DNA from: Thermoguttaceae bacterium
GTDB lineage: Bacteria > Planctomycetota > Planctomycetia > Pirellulales > Thermoguttaceae
NCBI GenBank assembly: GCA_017939795.1
Contig: JAGBAA010000144.1
Span: forward strand, 1-33,421
Length of the DNA stretch: 33,421 nt
Direction: 5' to 3'
Part shown: piece after piece, positions 1 to 9,625 of the stretch
How positions within the stretch are numbered: position 1 is the first letter of the stretch
How the letters are laid out: each line of letters begins with the position of its first letter
Made by a program: the position numbers and the translations under genes
Notes under the pieces: generated by a model
What the model saw: only the letters and a program-made list of their open reading frames with translations
The model's database searches: none
What the model was told of the DNA's origin: nothing

Positions 1-106
1 TCATCATATTGTCAAAGATTGATCAGTCTTGCGACTTGACTTCCTCTTAAGTTTCATTGCTTTCACTTAAGATGCGAATGAATATACCACATTCCAAAAA
101 TTATTC

Positions 107-129
107 AAGGGGGGTCCTCTCCTTTTTTT
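107..129 (+). terminator. Weak candidate intrinsic terminator for a gene left of the window
   Basis: AAGGGG (107-112) can pair with CTCCTT (119-124), including one G-U pair, around a six-base loop. A run of seven T follows directly. The stem is short, so this is tentative; it would end a plus-strand transcript entering from the left edge. Confidence 0.3.
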
Positions 130-316
130 AAACTTTTCTTGTCTTCCCTACACTCAAACAACTGTTTCGTCCCGTGTTTTACGATACAAAACACATCTTA
201 AACTTTTTTCAGAATTTTTCTTTTTTCTCTCATTCCCTCTCATTTTCGCTCTTAAATTTCTCAAAATGCGTCATATTTGGATCCATTCTGCGACATTTTA
301 TCGCGGCAAAAAATAC

Positions 317-354
317 AAAAAAGCATCCATTTCTCATATTCACGGAATGGATGC
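317..354 (-). terminator. Intrinsic terminator of the trkH transcript
   Basis: GCATCCATT (323-331) and AATGGATGC (346-354) form a perfect 9-bp stem with a 14-nt loop. In minus-strand transcription the hairpin is followed by a run of six U (complement of 317-322). It lies about 40 nt beyond the trkH stop codon. Confidence 0.85.
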
Positions 355-395
355 AGTACAATAGTTTTTAAACTGGTCTTTTTTGGATAAAGTGC

Positions 396-1979
396 CTATT
401 TTTTCCAGAATCCTGGGTAAAAAAGAAGCAGAATGACATAAAAATCCAGACGGCCGAGAAGCATAAGCCACGCAAAAAGGAGTTTTGTTGCAGGTGTCAG
501 GATCCCAAAATTATTCTCAGTACAAAAGATCCCCATCCCAAGCCCGACATTAGCAAAGTGACTGATGACAGCCGCAAGCAGATCTTGAGCTTTTGTTTCC
601 ATAAAAAATGGTGAATCGTTCATGAACCAAAGCGTATCGGGTTCCCAGAGCATCGTACATATCCAAGCTCCGCTGACTGTCAAAAATGCGAGCGAGAAGA
701 AAATCAGGACGTTCATGACCAGCGCATTATCGCGGATCCGTTCACCGTCAAGATAGAGCGGACGCACGATTGCCGGACGATAAACTTTTTCCAGTTCGAG
801 GCAGAGCGTCTTGAAGAGAATGACGTACCGCATTATCTTAAACCCGCCAGTTGTACTTCCAGTACATGCCGAGACAAACATAAGTGAGAAGATCGTCATC
901 TGCGCCATTGCAGCCCAGCAGGAGTAGTCAACTGTAACATAGCCAGTCGTCGTGATCGCAGACGTGACGTGGAAAAAAGTATTTCGCAGGGATGTCTCAA
1001 CAGAAAGACCGGAAGCGGCATTGATCGAGTGCTGGTAAAGAAGAATGACGGCAGCAGCAACGGCGACAATCGCCAGGTAGATCTGCCATTCACGACTCTT
1101 TACCAGCGGCCTCCAGTCACGAAGGGCAAAAAAGTAGAGTGCCAGAAAATTCATTCCGGAAATGAACATGAAGATGGAAAGGATCCATTCTGCCGCCGCA
1201 TAATTCACATCTGGAAGCATACGAAATGCACCGAAACTGGCATTCCGGCTGCTCAATCCCCCTGTCGCGATCGTACCAAAGGAATGGCAGAGCGAGTCGA
1301 GACAATCCAGACCGCAGGTCATCAAAAGGCCAGTCAGTACCGCATTCAGAACGAGATAAACGGTGAGCGTTCTGCGCACGATCATCTGGATCCGCGCAAC
1401 TTTCGAGGACTGCTGCGGACCGGAGACTTCACGCTGAACAAGAAGTTTTCCTGACATTCCGCTTCCGAGAAGCGCCACAAGAAAGACCATGATCCCCACA
1501 CCGCCTACAAAGTGCGTAAGGGAACGCCAGAAAAGGATCGTCCGCGGCATGACCTGCGGGTCTTCCAGTTCACCAAGTACAGAACCGCCGGTCGTCGTGA
1601 ATCCGGAAACCGACTCATAGAAAGCATCAATGAACGTCAGCGGCACCCAGGAACCGTCTGGAAGAACTGCCCGCGGGATCCCGCTGAGCAGATAGGGAAA
1701 CGCACCGCATACAGAGGCCAGGATCCACCCAATACCGACAATCGCGATGGCTTCCCGGCGAAAGATCTTCATTTTACGGGCGCGTTTCCCGATCCGGTAA
1801 AGAGAGAAGCCAAGCGCACTCGTAAGAGAGGCAGAGCCTAAAATAGCAAAAACGCCGTTTTTTTCATGAAGCCAGACTCCGCCCGCACACGGCAGTGCCC
1901 AAACAAGACTCAGCAGCATCGTGCCGGACAGCAGGATCATGATCAGTCCCAGGTGATGGGCAACGAGTTTCAAATTCAT
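396..1979 (-). CDS. trkH: TrkH-type potassium uptake transmembrane subunit
   Basis: This is the pore-forming subunit of a Trk/Ktr-type K+ uptake system in the inner membrane. The 527-residue protein is hydrophobic throughout and shows the four imperfect selectivity-loop repeats of the superfamily: SGFTTTGGS (about 125-133), GTIATGGLSS, AITTTGYVTVDYS and TGSTTGGFKIMR. I chose the ATG at 1979 (MNLKLVAHHLG) because GGAG lies 8 nt upstream; an in-frame extension to 2060 adds a basic non-membrane stretch without a clear ribosome site. The length fits TrkH (about 480-550). No TrkA regulatory subunit is nearby, so the partner must be encoded elsewhere. It is the last gene of a probable minus-strand unit and follows the DUF2310 gene by 88 bp. 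Family assignment is firm; ion preference for K+ is inferred from family. Confidence 0.93.
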   Translation of the reverse strand: MNLKLVAHHLGLIMILLSGTMLLSLVWALPCAGGVWLHEKNGVFAILGSASLTSALGFSLYRIGKRARKMKIFRREAIAIVGIGWILASVCGAFPYLLSGIPRAVLPDGSWVPLTFIDAFYESVSGFTTTGGSVLGELEDPQVMPRTILFWRSLTHFVGGVGIMVFLVALLGSGMSGKLLVQREVSGPQQSSKVARIQMIVRRTLTVYLVLNAVLTGLLMTCGLDCLDSLCHSFGTIATGGLSSRNASFGAFRMLPDVNYAAAEWILSIFMFISGMNFLALYFFALRDWRPLVKSREWQIYLAIVAVAAAVILLYQHSINAASGLSVETSLRNTFFHVTSAITTTGYVTVDYSCWAAMAQMTIFSLMFVSACTGSTTGGFKIMRYVILFKTLCLELEKVYRPAIVRPLYLDGERIRDNALVMNVLIFFSLAFLTVSGAWICTMLWEPDTLWFMNDSPFFMETKAQDLLAAVISHFANVGLGMGIFCTENNFGILTPATKLLFAWLMLLGRLDFYVILLLFYPGFWKK

Positions 1980-2067
1980 GCAGTGAACTCCAAAATCAAA
2001 ATGGGACCGACTTTTCAGCCGCGCAAGTTTCCCGCACCGCAAAAACCTCTGAAAGTGCACTGAAAGT

Positions 2068-2970
2068 TCAAAACGGAGCGTTTGTTCCCAGTCGGCATTC
2101 CGGGCAAAGAAACGCCATCAGAACATATTCCGCATTCTGAATTCCGCCAAACTGCGGAAAATCTTCCGACCTGCGCAGCTCCTGCCCGCAGACGGGACAG
2201 CGTGCGCGGAACCTCCGGACAGTGCGGTCATTGTACAGGTAGACCCAAACGGGAATTCCGCAGGCAGACTCAAGCATCGACGCCAAAGCTCTCCCCTCGC
2301 GCATCAGTCCGGAATCAGCATCCCGCATCTGACACGAAGCCCAACGCTCGCCGAAACCGCAGTCCATATTCAGCCAATCGCACTTCCGATATGCCGATGC
2401 CCAGTTCCAAAGCGGATAGCGTACACTTTCCGGAAGACGATAAAGCGGGACATTCTGGCCACAGGATACACACGCGATCGGTGAACCGGCATCAATGAAA
2501 TGCGTCCAGAGGATAAATCCCGCACTTTCGGCACAATCGCAGACACACTGTGCCTCCGAATTCCAGCCGACGCAAGAAATCTCTAAGGATGCCGCAGCTA
2601 ACGCCTCCAGTTTCTCCCGCTCGATCCGCAAAAGCTCCGTCTCATACCGAAGATCGAGCGAATCTTTCTCAAGACACCCAGCCGTCAGGACCAAATCCTC
2701 TCCGCGCCAGTAAAGCATCGAGGTATTTTCCAGGAACTGCCCGTTTCGTTCAGCCAAAGATGCCCAGATCCCAAACTGTTCTTCCAGCTGATCCCGGAGT
2801 AAAGCAGCAGGATGTGAGGCACCTCCGACCGGGAAACCGCGGAATGATGCTGAGCGTACAGACGCAGAGATCCCGAACTCAGACGGTGGAGAACCAGACC
2901 AAGCGGAATCAGTCTCCAATGAATATGTTCCACTGCATTTCGGATGGATCCGGATCTCGTGAATGAACAT
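2068..2970 (-). CDS. DUF2310-type zinc-ribbon protein, function unknown
   Basis: The 300-residue protein matches from memory the pattern of DUF2310 (Zn-ribbon-containing, suggested but unproven nucleic-acid binding). Hallmarks in the C-terminal half are PLYRLPE, a W..AYRKCDWLNMDC segment, the GERW..CQM motif, GIPVWVYLYND, and a final four-cysteine ribbon made of CPVCGQE and CPECRLGTN near the C-terminus. A further CVSCG pair precedes PLYRLPE. The start at 2970 has a GGAGG-rich site just upstream. It lies between the ygiQ-like gene (gap 124 bp) and trkH on the same strand, so co-transcription is plausible, but no functional link is evident. The N-terminal third has no recognisable domain. No signal peptide or membrane segment is seen, so it is likely cytoplasmic. 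Confidence 0.78.
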   Translation of the reverse strand: MFIHEIRIHPKCSGTYSLETDSAWSGSPPSEFGISASVRSASFRGFPVGGASHPAALLRDQLEEQFGIWASLAERNGQFLENTSMLYWRGEDLVLTAGCLEKDSLDLRYETELLRIEREKLEALAAASLEISCVGWNSEAQCVCDCAESAGFILWTHFIDAGSPIACVSCGQNVPLYRLPESVRYPLWNWASAYRKCDWLNMDCGFGERWASCQMRDADSGLMREGRALASMLESACGIPVWVYLYNDRTVRRFRARCPVCGQELRRSEDFPQFGGIQNAEYVLMAFLCPECRLGTNAPF

Positions 2971-3030
2971 CTTCTCCCCCTCCGGTTTCTGTTCCGTTTA
3001 CGTCCATCTCCAACACCAGGACCGGGATCA

Positions 3031-3074
3031 GAGAGAACGAACGCCTTCTCTCAAAAGGATCCATCCGTTCTCTC
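3031..3074 (-). other. Stem-loop just after the ygiQ-like gene
   Basis: GAGAGAACG (3031-3039) and CGTTCTCTC (3066-3074) form a perfect 9-bp inverted repeat around 26 nt, directly after the radical SAM stop codon on the minus strand. No U-run follows, so it is a poor intrinsic terminator; it could be an mRNA 3'-end stabiliser or processing site between two cistrons. Confidence 0.35.
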
Positions 3075-3094
3075 ACTTAATAGTCGGCAAAGGA

Positions 3095-5860
3095 TCAGTT
3101 TCCTCTATATCCGCGAGAACCGCCGCTGCGTCCGCCGTTCCGACGCTCACCGCCCCGGGATCCGCCTTCGCCGCGTCCGGTATTTCGACGTTCTCCACCA
3201 CGGGATCCGCCTCCACTGCGTCCGGTATTTCGACGTTCTCCACCCCGGAATCCGCCTTCGCTGCGTCCGGTATTTCGACGTTCTCCGCCACGGAATCCGA
3301 CTTCACCGCGTCCACCGTTTCTTCCGTTTCTGCGTTCGTCCCGGAAACCGCCCCGTTCTTCACGGCGTTCTGCCGGTTTCTCGGCACCAAAGAGTCCATT
3401 TTCACGCAAAACGTTTTCCGTACTCCAGATATCGACCTCAGAATCCGGATGGAATTTCGGTTTTGCTCCGCGTTTTGCAGTCTTCCAGGAATCACGGTAG
3501 TCTACGCGCCCAAACCGGTCGGTCTTTGGCCCGCGTTCCGACCTTCCGAAATCGTTCCGTTCAAAACGTCCGCCATCTCGTCCGATACCGCGGCCACCGT
3601 CACGTTCATCATTCCGCCGTGCACGGGAATACCGATCTGAAAACCGGTCTGCGAAACGCCCGGCACGGTCTGCACGCTCTTCCCGTCCGGAAAACCGACT
3701 TTCGCCGCCGCGGAAACCATCCCGTTCTTCACGGAAACCGCGTTCCATTCTGTCTTCCCGGTCAAAACTGCGTCCAAAACCACGTCCGGCACCGCGTCCA
3801 AAATCGCGTCCAAAATCGCGTCCGCTATCCCGCCCGCCGCGTTCTTCACGGGAACGGTACGGTTTTCCGAATCCGGTCGCGCCTTTCTGGAATGCCGCCC
3901 GCTGAAATGCCCGCTGTTCCTGCGCCTCATTTTCTTCACGCGAACGCTGGCGATAGCCGCCTTTCGAGCCGTCGGCACGCTGAAGGGTCCCGGAAGCCTG
4001 AGGTGCACGCGGTCCAATGAGGCATTCCGCGTCTGTACCGATGAGATCCGTACGTCCGACCTTCTCAAGCGCCTCACGGACGGTGAAGTAATTTTCGGGC
4101 TTGAAGTACTGCATCAGCGCACGCTGCATCTTGCGTTCCCGGTCTCCGTGTGCCGAATGAACGGCTTCTCCGGTGAAGGGATCCAGGCCGGTATAGTACA
4201 TACAGGTCGCGACAGAGAACGGCGTAGGATAGAAATCCTGGACCTGCTGCGGACGGTATCCGTACTGATGAAGATACTCCGCCAACTCTACCATATCTTC
4301 CAGACGGCATCCCGGATGCGATGCAATGAAATACGGCACCGTGTAGAAATCTTTTCCCTGACGGTCCGTTTCAATATCAAAGTCGTCCACGAACCGGTCG
4401 AATTCCGCGACCTCCGGTTTGTGCATCTTCGCAAGCACACACGGCGAAATGTGCTCCGGCGCGACACTTAAATGCCCGCCGACATGGTGCGCAACAAGTT
4501 TTTCCATGAATTCAGCATACTCGGGAGCCGCCTGCGCCAGATCTGAACGGATCCCGGACGCAATGAAGACATTCCTGACTCCGGGAACATTCCGAACCTC
4601 TGAAAGAAGATCGAGGTACTCGCGATGGCTCGTTTCCAGATTCGGGCAAATCTCCGGGTAGAGGCAGCTTCGGCGGCGGCAGGCTTTCTGCGCCTCCGGA
4701 TTTCCACATTTCGTGCCGTACATGTTCGCAGTCGGACCGCCAATGTCGGTGATCGTACCGGTGAAATGAAGGTCTTCTGCCATGCGTTTCGCCTCGGCAA
4801 GGATCGATCCCTTCGAGCGGCACTGCGTCACTTTGCCTTCATGCGCACCGATGGAGCAGAATGAACAGCCGCCATAGCATCCGCGGACGGCCTGAATGGA
4901 GTCGCGGACCGTCTGAAGTGCGGGGATCCTGGCATCGCCGTAGCTGGGGTGTTCACGCCGGGTGAAGGGGAGGGCGTAGACAGCGTCCATTTCTTCCGTC
5001 GAAAGCGGTTTCGCCGGTGGATTCACGACGACGGCTTCGGTTCCGCTCTGCTGGAAAAGGGGTCTGCCGCTGAAGGGATTCATTTCTTCGCAGATCAGTT
5101 TCGTCATTTCTGCGAATTTCGCCTTTTCCGCAGCGACTTCTTCCGTAGAAGGAAGCTGAACGACATTTTCCGGAAGACGTGCGGGATCCACGATGTTTTC
5201 GCCCGCTTCGTTTTTCACGAGAAATTCCGATGCTCCCAAACGATACGCCGTCCCCGGAATATCGCGGAGCTGAGCCGCCGATTCACCGGCATCCAGTCGG
5301 CGAACGATCTCGAGAAGCGAGTGTTCTCCCATGCCGAAGGAAAGAATATCCGCCTTGGAATCCAGAAGCACACTGCGGCGCACTTTGTCGCTCCAATAGT
5401 CGTAGTGTGCCGTGCGGCGCAAACTTGCCTCAACACCGCCGAGGACGACCGGGACACCGGGGAACGCTTCTCTTGCCCGCTGACAGTAAACCGCAGCAGC
5501 ACGGTCCGGACGCATTCCGATCTTTCCGCCCGGAGTGTACGCATCGACGTTCCGCACTTTACGATTCGCCGTGTAGTGATTCACCATCGAGTCCATATTT
5601 CCGGAACTCACCGCAAAACAGAGCCTCGGCCGACCGAATTTTCGCCAGGCATCGCACGATTTCCAGTCCGGCTGCGCAAGGATCGCGACACGAAAACCAT
5701 TAGCCTCAAGCCATCGTCCCAAAAGTGCCGTCGCAAATGAGGGATGATCGACGTAACCGTCCCCCGAAACAAAAACGACATCGACCTGATCCCAGCCGCG
5801 TGCTGAAATTTCTTCGACGGACATAGGCAGCGGCTTCACTGCAGAACGGGAATTCATCAT
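3095..5860 (-). CDS. YgiQ/UPF0313-type radical SAM protein with RG-rich tail
   Basis: Residues 1 to about 640 form a YgiQ-family radical SAM protein. The 4Fe-4S/SAM motif is [12 protein letters not shown] with cysteines at about 328, 332 and 335, a CxxxCxxC arrangement. Other family landmarks are the N-terminal [34 protein letters not shown], the Cys-rich segment after it ([21 protein letters not shown]) and SVAPEHISP. The biological reaction of this family is not established. From about residue 640 the chain turns into a long low-complexity tail of Arg, Gly, Asp, Phe and Ser ([18 protein letters not shown]), ending in four near-identical 15-residue units [10 protein letters not shown]. At 921 residues it is well over the roughly 740 of E. 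coli YgiQ, the excess being the tail. Two adjacent ATG codons stand at 5855-5860; no strong ribosome site is visible. Core assignment is firm; tail function is unknown. Confidence 0.92.
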   Translation of the reverse strand: MMNSRSAVKPLPMSVEEISARGWDQVDVVFVSGDGYVDHPSFATALLGRWLEANGFRVAILAQPDWKSCDAWRKFGRPRLCFAVSSGNMDSMVNHYTANRKVRNVDAYTPGGKIGMRPDRAAAVYCQRAREAFPGVPVVLGGVEASLRRTAHYDYWSDKVRRSVLLDSKADILSFGMGEHSLLEIVRRLDAGESAAQLRDIPGTAYRLGASEFLVKNEAGENIVDPARLPENVVQLPSTEEVAAEKAKFAEMTKLICEEMNPFSGRPLFQQSGTEAVVVNPPAKPLSTEEMDAVYALPFTRREHPSYGDARIPALQTVRDSIQAVRGCYGGCSFCSIGAHEGKVTQCRSKGSILAEAKRMAEDLHFTGTITDIGGPTANMYGTKCGNPEAQKACRRRSCLYPEICPNLETSHREYLDLLSEVRNVPGVRNVFIASGIRSDLAQAAPEYAEFMEKLVAHHVGGHLSVAPEHISPCVLAKMHKPEVAEFDRFVDDFDIETDRQGKDFYTVPYFIASHPGCRLEDMVELAEYLHQYGYRPQQVQDFYPTPFSVATCMYYTGLDPFTGEAVHSAHGDRERKMQRALMQYFKPENYFTVREALEKVGRTDLIGTDAECLIGPRAPQASGTLQRADGSKGGYRQRSREENEAQEQRAFQRAAFQKGATGFGKPYRSREERGGRDSGRDFGRDFGRGAGRGFGRSFDREDRMERGFREERDGFRGGESRFSGREERADRAGRFADRFSDRYSRARRNDERDGGRGIGRDGGRFERNDFGRSERGPKTDRFGRVDYRDSWKTAKRGAKPKFHPDSEVDIWSTENVLRENGLFGAEKPAERREERGGFRDERRNGRNGGRGEVGFRGGERRNTGRSEGGFRGGERRNTGRSGGGSRGGERRNTGRGEGGSRGGERRNGGRSGGSRGYRGN
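3136..3315 (-). repeat. Four tandem 45-bp repeats encoding the RG-rich C-terminus
   Basis: Copies lie at 3136-3180, 3181-3225, 3226-3270 and 3271-3315; the inner ones share most bases, including the shared core TATTTCGACGTTCTCC on the plus strand. The 45-bp unit keeps reading frame and encodes 15-residue units of the type [10 protein letters not shown] plus SEGGF. Upstream parts of the tail (about 3740-3830) hold shorter, more degenerate repeats. Confidence 0.9.
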
Positions 5861-6290
5861 ACTTCAACTGCTTTCTGAAAGAAAAATGACCGGCATCCGG
5901 ACCATCGGACGCCTTAAATTTGAACGTTTCATCACAAACCGTGCATCACTCCGTCTCCTGCGGACTGCCGAATAAGAAATGGACACGATTTACCTATTCT
6001 ACCACAAATTCTCGAAAAAGAAACGGGGGGAGCGTGCAGAAAATCAAAAATTTCAGAAAAAGTTTCCCCACAGACAGGATCTCACGAAAAAACGGCAGAC
6101 TCCCATCTGCGGCCGATGGAGAAAAATTCGGTTCGGCATGCCCAAATTTCAGTTTTTTTCTTTTTTCTGCATTTTCCTTCCTTGACGCCGAACTGCTTTT
6201 GCGTATAATGAAAGACAGTCAGCCCGCCAACCGGCCGGCGTCCCGTTCCTGATCCGCATTTCATTCATCCGCCATTCCATTTCGTGAACC
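5861..6290. other. Divergent intergenic region between the ygiQ-like gene and recQ
   Basis: These 430 bp separate two divergent genes. The recQ side holds a near-consensus promoter (6182-6209). The minus side holds a possible 22-codon reading frame (5864-5932) whose stop lies three bases before the tandem ATGs of the radical SAM gene; it has no ribosome site. A TAGAAT hexamer on the minus strand near 5995-6000 could be a -10 element but has no good -35. The longer frames in the A-rich centre (5920-6252 plus, 6082-6264 minus) look non-coding. Confidence 0.5.
6182..6209 (+). promoter_or_regulatory. Sigma70-type promoter of recQ
   Basis: TTGACG (6182-6187) and TATAAT (6204-6209) are separated by 16 bp, and GA follows the -10 box. 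Transcription would start near 6216, giving a leader of about 75 nt to the recQ ATG. Confidence 0.8.
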
Positions 6291-9200
6291 ATGCCCACAG
6301 AATGCCTTGATCTTCACCCCTTTCTTGAGCAATTCCGGCTTTCGGATTTTCGCCCTGGTCAGGAGGAAATCATCCGTACGATCCTGAGCGGCCGGGACAC
6401 GATGTGCATCATGCCGACCGGCGGCGGCAAGAGCCTGTGCTATCAGCTGCCTGCGCTGGTCCTGCCGGGAGTGACTCTCGTCGTCTCGCCGCTCATCGCA
6501 CTAATGAAGGACCAGGTCGACGCACTCTCCGCACTCGGGATCCCCGTTTCATTCATTAACGGGTCGCTCACTCCGGAAGAACAGTCCAACCGGATGGAAC
6601 GCATGGCTGCGGGAGAATTCCGTCTCATGTACGTCGTGCCGGAACGGTTTCGCAGTACCCGTTTTCTTTCGGCTGTCCGCAGAACGAATCTTTCTCTTCT
6701 CGCCATTGATGAAGCACACTGCGTGAGTCAGTGGGGACACGATTTCCGCCCGGATTATGCGAAACTCGGCAAATTCCGGGAGGCACTCGGCAATCCGCCG
6801 ACCATCGCCCTCACTGCCACGGCCACCGACGTCGTGCGGCGCGATATCATCGAGCTGCTCGCTCTGAATGATCCGGCGATCTTCATCCGCGGGTTTGCGC
6901 GCGCCAATCTTTTCTACGAAGTCGTCCCGGTAAGCGGTGAACAGAACAAGAAAGACGTTCTGATCGAGTTCCTTAAATCCCATTCCGGTGCAGGGATCGT
7001 CTACACATCAAGCCGAAAGCGGACCGTTGAGGTCGCGGAGTACATCAATGCTTTCACGAACCGCCGGGCCGTCGCGTACCATGCGGGGATGAACCCGCAG
7101 GATCGAAAAGCGGTCCAGGAAGAATTCATGCAGCGAAAAGCTCCCGTTTCCGGAAGTGCTTCCGTCGTCCCCGTTCTTCCCAAATACGAGCCGACGCCGG
7201 AAGATATTCTCAACGGATTCAGTGAGTCCGACGAATTCGGCAGTTTCAGTCCCTCCGAAGGTTTCGGCAGTTTCGGAACTTCCGGAGGACGGGACGTTTC
7301 GCAGTCCCCCCGCACCGCAGGTCACGCGATCCCCGCAGATCCAACGCCGGCAGTCCCCGCTCCTCGTGCAGACATCGTCGTGGCGACGAATGCGTTTGGG
7401 ATGGGAGTGGATAAACCGGACGTCCGCTTCGTCATCCACTACAATATGCCGGGTTCTCTGGAAGGCTACTATCAGGAGGCGGGACGCGCAGGCCGTGACG
7501 GTAAACCATCGCACTGTATGCTCCTCTTCAACTACGGCGACCGACGAACGCAGGAATTCTTCATCGAAAGCTCGTATCCGTCCCGCGAGATCGTGCAGCA
7601 GGTCTACGCCTACCTCTGCTTCCAGGGGGACCGGATCATCGAAAAGACCCAGCAGGAGATCCGCGAGGAGCTGGAGATCTCCGGAAGCAGTGCGGACGCC
7701 ATCGGTTCGAGCGAGAAACTGCTGGAATCTGCCGGAGTTCTCGAACGTATGGATGCGTCGGAAAATTTCATTTCGCTCCGGATCGATTCTTCATGGGAAA
7801 AAGCCGGAAACTTCCTCTCCGCAAACGCACGCAATCAGCTCAAAGTCTGGGACGCAGCCCGTGCAGTCGTGGATGGACGCTTTGACGAACTGGTCTTCTG
7901 CACGATCGATGAGCTGGAACAGCGAACGGGTCTGAAAGCTCCGGCGATCTCTGCAGCACTGCGGGAATTGAATCGGCACGCATTCTTCACGTACGTTCCG
8001 CCATTTCGAGGCCGAGCGATCCGCATGATCCCCATGAACGCAGAGACGGAAGAAAATGCCGGAAATTTCCGTCCCAGATTCCCGCGATTCAGCGATCTGA
8101 AGATCGATTTCGAACTTCACGAAAAACGCAAAGCAGCCGAATATGAACGGCTCGACAAAATGTGCGGGTTCGCCATGACGCAGAAATGCAGGCAGGCACA
8201 GATCCTGGAGTACTTTGGCGAAAAAAATTCCGGAACGTGCGGTCAGTGCGACAATTGCGAGATGCGCGGGATCCGGAAAAACACGATCTCGGACGGCGTA
8301 ACGACGAACTCCGCCGGTTTCGAAAATCCGCCGGCCGCACCGACGCTCGTGAGCCACACCGGGAGTGATCCGATCCGAAAAGAGTCGGAAAATTTCGGAT
8401 TCCGGACAGGAGTTCCCGAAAATACCCGCGCGGCCGGCACCGTCAGCAGTTCTCTTCCGGAAACGGCATCCGAGCTGGTCGTGACGCGGCCTTTAACGGA
8501 ACTCGTCCGGATCATTCTCAGCGGCTTGGCACGGATCACCATGGAACGCGGATTTTCCTGCGGAAAAACTCTTTTGGCGCAGGTCCTGTGCGGCTCCACA
8601 TCGTCGCGAATTTCCGAACTCCGCCTCGACACCATCACGACCTACGGAAAACTGGCCGGTTACCAGCAAAAGGACGTCCTCCCAATGATCGAAGCACTTT
8701 TGGCGGCAGGTCTGATCCGTCAGGAAAACTGCGGAAAAGGCCAATTCCGCCGCCCGGTCCTGACGCTTTCCGAACGGGGGAACGCCATCATGCGGGGCAC
8801 GGAAGCACTCGACTTCGTCCCGCCGTTCCCGCGTCTGATCCTTTTGCGTCTCGGTGCGATCCAGAAATCAGGCACGCAGCAGACCGAACTGCCGCAGCCC
8901 CCGCTGCCGCAGAAATCCGCGCAGCAGACAAACACATCAGGCTCCACTGCCGTTTCAGCCGCGTCTGCATCGCCGATCTCGCCCCAGCCAGGAATGCATA
9001 TTCCGTCGGGAAGTGCGGAACTTCTGCGTCAGCAAACGGCACCGGTCTCCCATCTTCCAGAGCCGCTCACGGCCCAGGATGCTCCGCAGCCCCTGACTGG
9101 CGGCCCCGCAGGAGGATCCACGCCCGGTCTTTCACCCGCCGCGGTGCTCCCGACCTCCGGACGCACGCCATTTTCTCTGGAAGAGATCAATCGCAAACCG

Positions 9201-9494
9201 GACTGGTTCTGGACGATCCATCTTCTGGAGCGTCATTTTTCACTTGACGAGTGCCAGGTCATCCGAAACATGACGAAGACCGAGCTGCTTGAAAATATTC
9301 TGCACGCGATGGAAGACGGGATTCCGGTACGCAGGCAGTGGATCTTCACTTCGGAACGCTGGCGTGAACTGGGCGGCATTCTCCGAAACGGCATGGAAAA
9401 CGGCGGGGAATTCGGCGCACTCCTTGATTCCGGGGAACCCCAGTCCGTCAACATGCTGGAAATCATGATTTTCAGCCGGCTGAATCAGTACTGA
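6291..9494 (+). CDS. recQ: RecQ-family ATP-dependent DNA helicase, enlarged
   Basis: RecQ is a 3'-5' DNA helicase of recombination and repair. Visible motifs: Walker A MPTGGGKS (41-48), DEAH (140-143) in [45 protein letters not shown], and the motif V/VI region [16 protein letters not shown] and [12 protein letters not shown]. The zinc-binding cysteines of the RecQ-Ct domain are at about 633, 650, 653 and 656 (CGQCDNC). A winged-helix (RQC-like) region follows around 730-840. Two features are odd: a Ser/Pro/Gly-rich insert of about 75 residues (284-360) splits helicase domain 2 just before motif V, and a long Pro/Gln-rich linker (about 860-960) leads to a C-terminal segment of about 100 residues that I do not recognise as a clear HRDC domain. 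With 1067 residues it is much longer than typical RecQ (about 600-700). All catalytic motifs are intact, so it is probably active. Confidence 0.95.
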   Translation: MPTECLDLHPFLEQFRLSDFRPGQEEIIRTILSGRDTMCIMPTGGGKSLCYQLPALVLPGVTLVVSPLIALMKDQVDALSALGIPVSFINGSLTPEEQSNRMERMAAGEFRLMYVVPERFRSTRFLSAVRRTNLSLLAIDEAHCVSQWGHDFRPDYAKLGKFREALGNPPTIALTATATDVVRRDIIELLALNDPAIFIRGFARANLFYEVVPVSGEQNKKDVLIEFLKSHSGAGIVYTSSRKRTVEVAEYINAFTNRRAVAYHAGMNPQDRKAVQEEFMQRKAPVSGSASVVPVLPKYEPTPEDILNGFSESDEFGSFSPSEGFGSFGTSGGRDVSQSPRTAGHAIPADPTPAVPAPRADIVVATNAFGMGVDKPDVRFVIHYNMPGSLEGYYQEAGRAGRDGKPSHCMLLFNYGDRRTQEFFIESSYPSREIVQQVYAYLCFQGDRIIEKTQQEIREELEISGSSADAIGSSEKLLESAGVLERMDASENFISLRIDSSWEKAGNFLSANARNQLKVWDAARAVVDGRFDELVFCTIDELEQRTGLKAPAISAALRELNRHAFFTYVPPFRGRAIRMIPMNAETEENAGNFRPRFPRFSDLKIDFELHEKRKAAEYERLDKMCGFAMTQKCRQAQILEYFGEKNSGTCGQCDNCEMRGIRKNTISDGVTTNSAGFENPPAAPTLVSHTGSDPIRKESENFGFRTGVPENTRAAGTVSSSLPETASELVVTRPLTELVRIILSGLARITMERGFSCGKTLLAQVLCGSTSSRISELRLDTITTYGKLAGYQQKDVLPMIEALLAAGLIRQENCGKGQFRRPVLTLSERGNAIMRGTEALDFVPPFPRLILLRLGAIQKSGTQQTELPQPPLPQKSAQQTNTSGSTAVSAASASPISPQPGMHIPSGSAELLRQQTAPVSHLPEPLTAQDAPQPLTGGPAGGSTPGLSPAAVLPTSGRTPFSLEEINRKPDWFWTIHLLERHFSLDECQVIRNMTKTELLENILHAMEDGIPVRRQWIFTSERWRELGGILRNGMENGGEFGALLDSGEPQSVNMLEIMIFSRLNQY

Positions 9495-9510
9495 ACCGCT
9501 CAAATTCACA

Positions 9511-9560
9511 GAAATCTTCAGAAAATTTCGGAAATTCTCAGAAATTCTCAGAAACGACCA
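9511..9560 (+). repeat. Five in-register 10-bp units downstream of recQ
   Basis: Decamers beginning GAAA follow each other exactly every 10 bp at 9511, 9521, 9531, 9541 and 9551; those at 9531 and 9541 are identical (GAAATTCTCA). The block lies between the converging recQ and SDR genes. It may be slippage-derived sequence. Confidence 0.6.
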
Positions 9561-9590
9561 GAGACGTCCGTCGGCGAACGTGAACGTCTC
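9561..9590. terminator. Hairpin between converging recQ and SDR genes
   Basis: GAGACGT (9561-9567) and ACGTCTC (9584-9590) form a perfect 7-bp stem around 16 nt. No T-run follows on either side, so it is at best a weak terminator. Confidence 0.35.
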
Positions 9591-9625
9591 CCAAACTCCC
9601 GACCATTATTTATCAGCAGGATCTT

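Larger units (their letters stand above)
1..395. other. Left-edge intergenic region without a supported gene
   Basis: This stretch is A/T-rich and carries no convincing coding region; the longest plus-strand frame here (174-371) is Phe/Ser/Lys-rich, lacks a ribosome-binding site and covers the trkH terminator. Two copies of the hexamer CTTAAG lie 20 bp apart (46-51 and 66-71). A weak plus-strand hairpin with a T-run sits at 107-129 and a strong minus-strand terminator at 317-354. The layout fits a zone between converging transcripts, with the left partner outside the window. Confidence 0.6.

Noticed and set aside
46..71. Two CTTAAG hexamers 20 bp apart as an operator
   Set aside because: Each is a 6-bp palindrome that can occur by chance in A/T-rich sequence; no promoter with a proper -10 box is found around them.
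2944..4020. Long plus-strand frame (358 codons) and a second one at 2963-3640 opposite the radical SAM tail
   Set aside because: They are open only because the RG-rich repeats on the minus strand have no complementary stops; composition is repetitive (His/Arg or Ser/Thr) and no ribosome site or known motif is present.
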